Assembly: GCA_900753165.1 (NCBI GenBank)
Contig: CAADYC010000096.1
Span: 1 to 20,958, forward strand
Direction: 5' to 3'
Source: Clostridia bacterium
GTDB taxonomy: Bacteria; Bacillota; Clostridia; TANB77; CAG-508
Length of the DNA: 20,958 nt
Part shown: positions 6,884-13,575 of the stretch, in pieces
Numbering within the stretch: the first letter of the stretch is position 1
How the letters are laid out: each line of letters opens with the position of its first letter
Notes under the pieces: generated by a model
Database searches by the model: none
What the model was told of the DNA's origin: nothing
What the model saw: only the letters and a program-made list of their open reading frames with translations
Made by a program: the position numbers and the translations under genes

Positions 6884-7810
6884 ATGAAAAATAAAATATT
6901 AATATTTGGACACAAAAATCCAGACACAGACACAATTTGTTCTGCAATGGTAAAAGAAATTTTAAACAAAAAAAGAGGATGCGAAAAATCAAAAGCAGTA
7001 AGATTAGGAAATGTAAATAAAGAAACACAATATGCATTAAATTATTTAGGAATGGAAGCACCAGAATTAATAGAAAAAGTAGAAGAAGGACAAGAAGTAA
7101 TATTAGTAGACCACAATGAATTTAATCAAAGTGTAGAAGGAATAGAAAAAGCAAAAATTCTAGAAGTAGTAGACCATCACAGAATATCAAACTTTGAAAC
7201 ATCAGAACCATTATATTACACAGCAAGACCATTTGGATGTACATCAACAATATTATTTGAAGAATTTAAAGCATCAGGAATAGAAATTGAAAAAACAGAA
7301 GCTATATTAATGGCAAGTGCAATAATTTCTGATACATTATTATTAAAATCACCAACAACAACTGAACATGATAAAACAGCACTAGAAGAATTAGGAAAAA
7401 TAGCTAATCTAAACATAGAAGAATATGGATTAGAAATGTTAAAAGCAGGAACAGATTTAGGAGATTTTTCAGCAGAAGAATTAATAAATTTGGATGCTAA
7501 AAACTTAGAAAAAGATGGTACAAAATTTGTTATAGCACAAGTAAATACTGTAAGTATAGAAGATGTTTTAAAAAGACAAAATGAATTAGAAAAAACAATT
7601 AATAGTACAATTGAAGAAAAAGGTTTATCATTATTTGTATTAGCAATAACAGATATATTAAACAGTAATTCAGAAATAATTGCATTAGGAACAAAAACAG
7701 ATGTAGTTGAAAAAGCATTTAATAAAAAATTAGAAAACAACAGAGCATTTTTAGAAGGTGTTGTTTCAAGAAAAAAACAATTATTACCATTCATTGATAA
7801 AAACATATAA
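6884..7810 (+). CDS. ppaC: Manganese-dependent (family II) inorganic pyrophosphatase
   Basis: The enzyme hydrolyses pyrophosphate to phosphate, pulling biosynthetic reactions forward. It is a DHH-superfamily protein with a binuclear Mn site. ATG 6884 follows AAGGAG. The metal ligands are visible: FGHKNPDTDTICSA (H10, D14, D16), VDHNE (D76), VVDHH (D97, H98, H99) and ISDTLLLKSPTTTEHD (D150). GCTST near residue 118 is also typical. The C-terminal DHHA2 domain closes with GVVSRKKQLLPF, the Ser-Arg-Lys substrate-binding motif. The length, 308 aa, is normal and there is no inserted CBS domain. The gene stands alone between its own promoter and terminator. Confidence 0.96.
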   Translation: MKNKILIFGHKNPDTDTICSAMVKEILNKKRGCEKSKAVRLGNVNKETQYALNYLGMEAPELIEKVEEGQEVILVDHNEFNQSVEGIEKAKILEVVDHHRISNFETSEPLYYTARPFGCTSTILFEEFKASGIEIEKTEAILMASAIISDTLLLKSPTTTEHDKTALEELGKIANLNIEEYGLEMLKAGTDLGDFSAEELINLDAKNLEKDGTKFVIAQVNTVSIEDVLKRQNELEKTINSTIEEKGLSLFVLAITDILNSNSEIIALGTKTDVVEKAFNKKLENNRAFLEGVVSRKKQLLPFIDKNI

Positions 7811-7842
7811 TAAAATGTAAATAATTTAATAAGATATACTAA

Positions 7843-7909
7843 TGAAAAATAGATGGAAAAAGCAATCGGAATCTTTATATTATAACGATGTAAAACCATC
7901 TATTTTTCA
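7843..7909 (+). terminator. Long hairpin after ppaC, probable terminator
   Basis: TGAAAAATAGATGG at 7843-7856 and CCATCTATTTTTCA at 7896-7909 are perfect 14-bp inverted copies with a 39-nt loop. The loop is longer than in typical terminators, so a structured RNA is possible. Confidence 0.5.
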
Positions 7910-7924
7910 CGCTTCCGTAAAGAC

Positions 7925-7953
7925 TTGACAAATTTGTAAAAAAATTGTATACT
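7925..7953 (+). promoter_or_regulatory. Strong sigma-A promoter for the wall hydrolase operon
   Basis: TTGACA at 7925-7930 and TATACT at 7948-7953 are separated by 17 nt. This is the closest match to consensus in the window. Confidence 0.8.
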
Positions 7954-8002
7954 AAGAACCGTGTCTTAGAAAAAGTAATATAATAATATAAGGAGTAAAA
8001 AA

Positions 8003-9385
8003 ATGAAGATAAAACTAAATATAAAAGGCATAATATTCATGTCAATAATAGCAATGGCAAGTTTGCTTTTTATAAATATAAGCTTTGCAGCAAATACAGG
8101 AAAGGTTATAGTCGAAACAGCAAAACTTAGGGAACAAACACATACAGACTCTAAAGTATTAGATTTAGCATCACAAGGTGACGAAGTAGAAATATTAAAT
8201 GAAGAAGACCAATGGTATAAAGTTAAATACAAACAGATAACAGGATATATAAGAAAAGATTTAATAAAATTAGATAACAAAGAAACTGCAAATGCAATAA
8301 ATAGTAATGAACAAACAAATGAAGAAAACAAAAATACAACAGAAAACACAGTAGACGATTCTAAAAAAAGTAATGAAACATCAGAAAATAATCAAACAGA
8401 AAAAACAGACACAGATGAAAAAGAAAAGACAGAAGAGATAATAAAAAATCAAAAGTATAAAATAACAGAAAATGTAAAAATCAAAGTAATACCATTAATA
8501 AGTTCAATAGAACTTGATGAGGTAAAAAAAGATGATGAAGTAGAAGTTGTAGAAATTTTAAATGATTGGGTAAAAATAAAAACATCAAATGAAAAAGAAG
8601 GATGGATTAGAAAAGAAAAATTAACAACAATAAAAACAGAAAATAAAGAAGACACAACAACAGATACAACTACAACACAAACAGCAGCAGAAACAAATAC
8701 AACACAGACAAATACTGCACAAAATCAAACAAAAACAATGTATGTAAATGTGCAAACAGCAAATCTAAGACAAACAGCAGATAAAACTTCACAAGTTGTT
8801 AAACAATTAACACAAAATACAAAAGTTACTGTAACATCAAGTGAAAATGGATGGGCATATGTAGATGTAAATGGAACAAAAGGTTATATTGCCGAAACTC
8901 TATTATCATCAACACAAAAAGAAACATCAAGAAGTGGATTAACAACAAGAGAACAATCTGCAAATACAACTAACCAAACCAAAAAAACAAATACATCAAA
9001 AACAGTAACTGAATCAACATCAACATCACAATCTGGAAATTCAGTTGTATCATATGCAAAACAATTTTTAGGATGTAAATATGTATATGGTGGAACAACA
9101 CCAAGTGGATTTGATTGTTCAGGTTTTACAAAATATGTTTATAAACATTTTGGAATAAATTTAAATAGAACAGCAGCAGCACAATATAGCAATGGTCAAT
9201 CTGTAACAAATTTACAAGCCGGAGATTTGGTAATGTTTGGAAAATCAGGAATAAATCATGTAGGAATATATATTGGGGGAAATACATTTATACATTCTGC
9301 AAATCCAAGCCAAGGAGTAAGAACTGATTCAATGTCAACTGGATATTACAAAACAAACTATGTAGGAGCTAGAAGAATTTTTTAG
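8003..9385 (+). CDS. Secreted SH3-domain NlpC/P60 peptidoglycan endopeptidase
   Basis: This is a secreted cell-wall hydrolase that cleaves peptide stems of peptidoglycan. ATG 8003 follows AAGGAG. Residues 1-29 form a signal peptide (hydrophobic core IIFMSIIAMASLLFI, likely cleavage after SFA). Three SH3b-like wall-binding repeats lie near residues 33-90, 152-208 and 245-303, joined by Thr/Asn/Glu-rich linkers. The NlpC/P60 domain occupies about 347-460, with catalytic C372 (FDCSGF), H419 (NHVGIYIG) and a polar third residue at H431 (FIHSAN). The length, 460 aa, and the order SH3-SH3-SH3-NlpC fit Gram-positive endopeptidases. It is the first gene of a unit that continues to comEC 79 nt after its stop. 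Confidence 0.94.
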   Translation: MKIKLNIKGIIFMSIIAMASLLFINISFAANTGKVIVETAKLREQTHTDSKVLDLASQGDEVEILNEEDQWYKVKYKQITGYIRKDLIKLDNKETANAINSNEQTNEENKNTTENTVDDSKKSNETSENNQTEKTDTDEKEKTEEIIKNQKYKITENVKIKVIPLISSIELDEVKKDDEVEVVEILNDWVKIKTSNEKEGWIRKEKLTTIKTENKEDTTTDTTTTQTAAETNTTQTNTAQNQTKTMYVNVQTANLRQTADKTSQVVKQLTQNTKVTVTSSENGWAYVDVNGTKGYIAETLLSSTQKETSRSGLTTREQSANTTNQTKKTNTSKTVTESTSTSQSGNSVVSYAKQFLGCKYVYGGTTPSGFDCSGFTKYVYKHFGINLNRTAAAQYSNGQSVTNLQAGDLVMFGKSGINHVGIYIGGNTFIHSANPSQGVRTDSMSTGYYKTNYVGARRIF

Positions 9386-9464
9386 AAATTAACAAACTTT
9401 TTTCATTGTAATGGAATTTTAGAAATACTGGTAAGCAATGAAAATGCAATTATAGGAGGTGCAA

Positions 9465-11957
9465 TTGAAAAGACCGATTTTAGTTGCAATTATAGGATAT
9501 ATAATAGGTATAATAGTGGGACTATACATACATACAAGTATAGTCCCATTTTGTGTTTTAATAATTGCAACATACTTAATTTATAAAAAATCAGCAAATA
9601 ACAAAAGAAAAAATCAAAAATTAAAATTATTTTCAATAAAAAGATATTTTAGATATATTAAAATATTGATTAATTCAAAGATTATATTAATGATAATTAT
9701 AACTTCAATAATTTCAAATACGTTAGTTTTAATACAAAATCAAAAATATGAAAAAATATACAAAGAATTGTCTAATACAAAAAATCTAACATTAACAGGA
9801 ATAATTATAAGCAACAAAGAAGAAAAACAGTATTATAATAGATATAGAATTGAAACCAAAGTACAAAATGAAACTTATAAATTTTATATAATGACTGATA
9901 AGAAAATAAAATTAGAATATGGTGATAAAATAAAAATAAGTGGCGAATATAAAAAGCCAGAAATACAAAGAAATTATAAAGGGTTTAATTATTCAGATTA
10001 TTTAAAACAATTAAAAATTTATGGAACTATAAAATGTTCAAAAGTGGAAATTACAAATCATAATCAAGCAAATAAAATATTTCAAATCACTAATCAAATT
10101 TCAATGAAACTAATAAATAATACAAAAAATATTTTTGATGAAGAAACATCATCAATTCTATTAGGGTTAATATTAGGAAACAAAACAGATATAGATGAAA
10201 ATACACAAGAAAACTTTAAAAATGCAAGTATGGCACATGTATTAGCAGTTTCAGGAATGCATATTGCATATGTTATTTTAGGAATTAACATCTTATTCAA
10301 AAAAATACTAGGAAAAAGAAATACATACATTTTTAGTATAATAATTTTAATATTTTATATGTTTATAATAAATTTTTCTCCATCTGTAACACGAGCAGGA
10401 ATTATGGGCATCTTAATATTAGTTTCAAAAATAATATATAGAAAAAATGACATATATACATCAATGACTATATCATTATTTGTTATTTTAATATATAATC
10501 CATTTTTGATTTTAAATGCCGGACTTCAATTATCATATGGTGGTGTTATAGGGATAATAATTTTTAATAAAAGTATAATCAAAATATTGGAAAATATAAA
10601 AATAAAAAATAAGGTTTATAAATATAAAATAAAACCAGTAATACAGAATATTCTAGATAAAATAAAAGAAATTATATCTGTATCTATATCAGTTCAAGTA
10701 TTCATATTTCCTATAATATTAGAAAATATGAATACTTTTAATCCATATTTTTTAATATCAAATTTAATTTTGAGCATTATAATAGGCCCAATTGTAATTA
10801 TAGGTTTTATATTCATTATTATTGTATTAATAAATCCACAGATAGCAAATTTATTTTCATTCATAGTAAATTGTGGAATCAGAATACTAATTTTAATTTC
10901 TAATATAGGAAAAATAGAATTCTCAAAAATTTATATACCAACACCAAATCTATTTTCAATTATTTCATATTATTTTATATTAGGTATAACATTATATATA
11001 TCGAAAGTATATTTAGCTAAAAATCCAAATACAACGCAAATAAGAGTAAGAAATTTAATAGCTATAGGAAAAATGAAAATAAGGAAAAATAAAAGAAAAA
11101 TCAAGCAAATTACATCAGGAATAATATTAATAATCATAATTTTTAATATTATACCTAAAAAATTAAAAATATATTTTATTGATGTAGGTCAAGGAGATTC
11201 AACACTAATTGTAACACCACAAAACAAAACAATTTTAATCGACGGAGGAGGAAGCAAAGATTATGATGTAGGTAAAAATACATTATTGCCATACTTATTA
11301 GACAGAGGGTATAATTCAATTGATTATATGATAATAAGCCATTTTGACAATGATCATGTTGGGCGGTTTATTATATGTAATGCAAGAAATTAAAGTTAGA
11401 AATATTATTATAGGAAAACAATATGAAACAAGTGAAAATTATAAAAAATTTATTACAATTATAAAAGATAAAAATATAAAAGTAAAAACAGTTGAAGCAG
11501 GACAAAAAATAAATATTGAGAAAAATTTATTTTTTGATGTATTATGGCCAAATCGGAGAAAATATGATTTCTGAAAATGCTATTAATAATAATTCTTTAG
11601 TATGCAAGTTAAATTATAAACACTTTTCTATGTTATTTACAGGTGATATTGAAGAAATTGCAGAAAAAGCAATTTTATTAAACTATGGTAAAAATAGTAG
11701 TCAAATATTAAAAGCTGCAGTTTTAAAAATTGCTCATCATCGGTTCTAAAACATCATCAGCGAAAGAATTTTTAAATGCAGTTAAAGCACAATATGCACT
11801 AATTGGTGTAGGAGAAAATAATAAATTTGGGCACCCATCAGAAAGTACAATAGAAAAATTAAATACTAATCAAATTAAAATTTATAGAACTGATGAAATG
11901 GGAGAAATTGTTATAAGAACAAACGGGAAAAATATAAAAATATCCAAAAAAGTATAA
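9465..11957 (+). CDS. comEC: ComEC DNA-uptake channel, intact only with three +1 shifts at CGG codons
   Basis: ComEC carries single-stranded DNA across the membrane during natural transformation. TTG 9465 is preferred to GTG 9459, which overlaps the AGGAGG. The N-terminal DUF4131-like part (residues 1 to about 190) has membrane segments. The Competence domain follows, with MAHVLAVSGMHIAYV and SPSVTRAGIMG. The C-terminal beta-lactamase-like domain begins IYFIDVGQGDSTLIV. Three frame changes fall in that last domain, at CGG codons 11364, 11554 and 11741, passing through frames 0, 1, 2 and back to 0. Skipping each C gives SHFDNDHVGGLLYV, LWPNGENMI and KIAHHGSKTSS, all family motifs with the glycine restored. 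The joined product is 829 aa, normal size. There are no other stops or defects. If the shifts do not occur, the protein ends at 11393 without its metal-site histidines. Confidence 0.87.
9517..9548 (+). promoter_or_regulatory. Hairpin with T-run inside the start of comEC
   Basis: TGGGACTATAC at 9517-9527 and GTATAGTCCCA at 9538-9548 are perfect inverted copies with a 10-nt loop, followed by TTTTGTGTTTT. It resembles an intrinsic terminator within codons 18-28. Whether it attenuates comEC is unknown; the codons may simply pair by chance. Confidence 0.45.
11364..11367 (+). other. Apparent +1 frameshift site: CGGT read as Gly (comEC site 1)
   Basis: Zero frame is CAT GTT GGG CGG TTT, with a stop at 11391-11393. 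Skipping the C gives GGT at 11365-11367 and D-H-V-G-G-L-L, the second glycine of the conserved metal-site motif. Confidence 0.8.
11554..11557 (+). other. Apparent +1 frameshift site: CGGA read as Gly (comEC site 2)
   Basis: The frame in use is TGG CCA AAT CGG AGA, with a TGA at 11572-11574. Skipping the C gives GGA at 11555-11557 and W-P-N-G-E-N, continuing to NNNSLVCKL, which is the expected family segment. Confidence 0.78.
11741..11744 (+). other. Apparent +1 frameshift site: CGGT read as Gly (comEC site 3)
   Basis: The frame in use is GCT CAT CAT CGG TTC TAA, a stop two codons on. Skipping the C gives GGT at 11742-11744 and A-H-H-G-S-K-T-S-S, the signature of the ComEC beta-lactamase-like domain. 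This is the clearest of the four sites because the motif is nearly invariant in ComEC proteins. Confidence 0.85.
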
Positions 11958-12068
11958 AATATGAAAAATTTGTAAAGAATAAAGAACAAAAGATAAAACA
12001 TTCAAAATTTGAGTAATTGTTTTGGAACAAAATAAAAGTAATTACTTGAAATTTATGGAGGAAATTAT

Positions 12069-12674
12069 ATGAAAAAGATGTGGATTATTATATTGATTAT
12101 AGCAATTATTATAATAGGAGTAGGGTTTGGGATTTTTATTTTTAACAATGGAAAAAAAGAGAAAAAAAGCAGTATAGTAGAAAATGAAATAAACATTATA
12201 TCAGAAAAAGTAACAGATGAATGCTTAGAAGAATATCAAAACAGTTCTGAAGAAATAGAAACAGGCTCACAAGAAGAAAAAATATCACCAAATTGTTTAT
12301 TAATTTTAAAAAAATATTTTGAAGAATGTAATCATACAATAAAAGAATATGTTGACATTCCACAAGATTTAGTAAATGGAACAGAAGAAGATTTAAAAAA
12401 AGAATATCCATATTGGCAAGTAGAAAAATATTCAAGTAATGAAATAATTTTATATAAAGAATTTAATAGTAATTGTGGACAACATTTTGTTTTGAAAGAA
12501 GATGAAGGAAAAATAACTGTTTATAAAATAAATGAAAATAATGAAGAAGAAGTATATGAAAAAACAGAAATATCAGTTTATTATTTGTCTGAAACAGATA
12601 AAAGTAAAATTAGTGAAGGAATTAAAGTTAATGGGATTGAAGAACTTAACCAATTGCTTGAAGATTTTGAATAA
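12069..12674 (+). CDS. Membrane-anchored protein with BofC-C-like domain
   Basis: The product is 201 aa. ATG 12069 follows TGGAGGAAATT. Residues 4-26 form a single hydrophobic anchor, followed by an acidic linker. Residues about 100-201 resemble the BofC C-terminal domain as it occurs in Clostridia: a Tyr/Trp-rich start (EYPYWQVEKY), then HFVLKEDEGKITVYK, and an ending ISEGIKVNGIEELNQLLEDF. In Bacillus, BofC is an intermembrane-space regulator of sigma-K activation during sporulation. Many clostridial proteins carry only this domain and have no assigned function, so a sporulation role is not shown. It lies 111 nt after comEC and could be cotranscribed. Confidence 0.7.
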   Translation: MKKMWIIILIIAIIIIGVGFGIFIFNNGKKEKKSSIVENEINIISEKVTDECLEEYQNSSEEIETGSQEEKISPNCLLILKKYFEECNHTIKEYVDIPQDLVNGTEEDLKKEYPYWQVEKYSSNEIILYKEFNSNCGQHFVLKEDEGKITVYKINENNEEEVYEKTEISVYYLSETDKSKISEGIKVNGIEELNQLLEDFE

Positions 12675-12724
12675 AAATAATATTAGATTAATTTGAAAAT
12701 GTGTAATATCTGTTTTTAATATCT

Positions 12725-12753
12725 TTTGAATGCGACTGGAATAGTGTTATAAA
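12725..12753 (+). promoter_or_regulatory. Candidate promoter of a small RNA
   Basis: TTGAAT at 12725-12730 and TATAAA at 12748-12753 are separated by 17 nt. Expected transcription starts near 12760, at the edge of a long hairpin, with no open reading frame downstream on this strand before the convergent pgsA gene. Confidence 0.45.
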
Positions 12754-12818
12754 TTCTTAGGCAAAAGCTATAAAGGGTCATGTATTCGGGGAAAGTTATA
12801 GCTTTTGTATTAGAATTT
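12751..12818 (+). ncRNA. Long hairpin between convergent genes: candidate small RNA or terminator
   Basis: Arms 12751-12772 and 12797-12818 are 22 nt each and pair except for a small internal loop. The inner 11 bp (CAAAAGCTATA / TATAGCTTTTG) are perfect. The 24-nt loop is purine-rich with AAGGGTCATG and TTCGGGGAAAG. There is no clean T-run after the stem, so a simple terminator is a weaker explanation for the plus strand. It matches no riboswitch that I recognise. Confidence 0.4.
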
Positions 12819-12894
12819 GTTAACGTTATGAATGGTAGCTGAAAAAGATATCAAAAATTAATAATACACATTTCAAAATATTAATAAATTTTTA

Positions 12895-13497
12895 TTATTT
12901 TTTAAAATTCCATTTATCTTTAACTACAACATTTTTAGTCTCTTTATTCAAATCACTTTTATCAATAAAACCACCTTGATATAAGCATTTAACGTACATG
13001 ATAAGAGAAAAAACAGTACAAACCAAAGCACAACAATAAATTACTAAATCTAAGTGTAACCAAATACCAGTAAGAGCAAGTTGTTTAATAAATAAAGAAA
13101 CAACAATAGCTAAATAAAACAAAACAGTAGCCAATTTGCCATACCATTTACTATAAACAACCACATCTTTTCCATAAAGGAAAGATGCACCTACAACCAT
13201 TATTAATTCTTTTAGAACAACAATAGCTAAAATCCATACAGGAATAATTTTTACACTAACTAACGCAGCTAGTACAGAAATTTGAGTCAATTTATCAGCT
13301 AGAGGATCCATTAGTTTTCCAAAATTAGAAACTAAATTAAATTTTCTAGCAATAAATCCATCTAAAACATCTGTCAATCCCGAAATAGTGAAAAATATAA
13401 TCCCTAAAATATAATTTCCATCAAATATAGAATTTAAAATAATTGGTATAAATAAAAATCTTATTATTGTTAATATATTTGGTATATGTTTAAACAT
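12895..13497 (-). CDS. pgsA: CDP-diacylglycerol-glycerol-3-phosphate 3-phosphatidyltransferase
   Basis: The enzyme makes phosphatidylglycerol phosphate from CDP-diacylglycerol and glycerol 3-phosphate in the membrane, the committed step to phosphatidylglycerol and cardiolipin. The start at 13497 follows AAAGGGAG on the minus strand. It is 200 aa with several membrane segments. The CDP-alcohol phosphotransferase motif is complete: D43, D46, G47, A50, R51, G60, D64 and D68 in LTDVLDGFIARKF and FGKLMDPLADKL. The N-terminal PNILTIIRFLFIPI is typical of PgsA. It lies 78 nt downstream of the clpE-like gene on the same strand, so it is probably in the same transcript. Confidence 0.92.
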   Translation of the reverse strand: MFKHIPNILTIIRFLFIPIILNSIFDGNYILGIIFFTISGLTDVLDGFIARKFNLVSNFGKLMDPLADKLTQISVLAALVSVKIIPVWILAIVVLKELIMVVGASFLYGKDVVVYSKWYGKLATVLFYLAIVVSLFIKQLALTGIWLHLDLVIYCCALVCTVFSLIMYVKCLYQGGFIDKSDLNKETKNVVVKDKWNFKK

Positions 13498-13575
13498 CGT
13501 TTTTTACTCCCTTTTAGTATATTTTTTATATAAAATATTTTGCTTGATAATAGCACATAAGAGACCAAGCAATCA

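Noticed and set aside
7216..7899. A 227-codon minus-strand frame opposite ppaC
   Set aside because: Antisense shadow of a well-supported enzyme gene, with no initiation signal.
1093..11744. CGG simply reassigned to another amino acid (Trp, Gln or Gly) as a normal triplet
   Set aside because: Reading CGG as any single amino acid in frame leads to stops soon afterward at all four sites; only a change of frame restores the families.
1093..11744. Classical slippery-site frameshifting driven by the preceding codon and an upstream Shine-Dalgarno sequence
   Set aside because: The four preceding codons differ, re-pairing one base on is poor in most cases, and no purine-rich stimulator sits at the required spacing. 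Only CGG is shared.
11344..11957. Three separate small genes in the comEC 3' region
   Set aside because: None has a ribosome binding site, and each supplies the next consecutive piece of the ComEC beta-lactamase-like domain.
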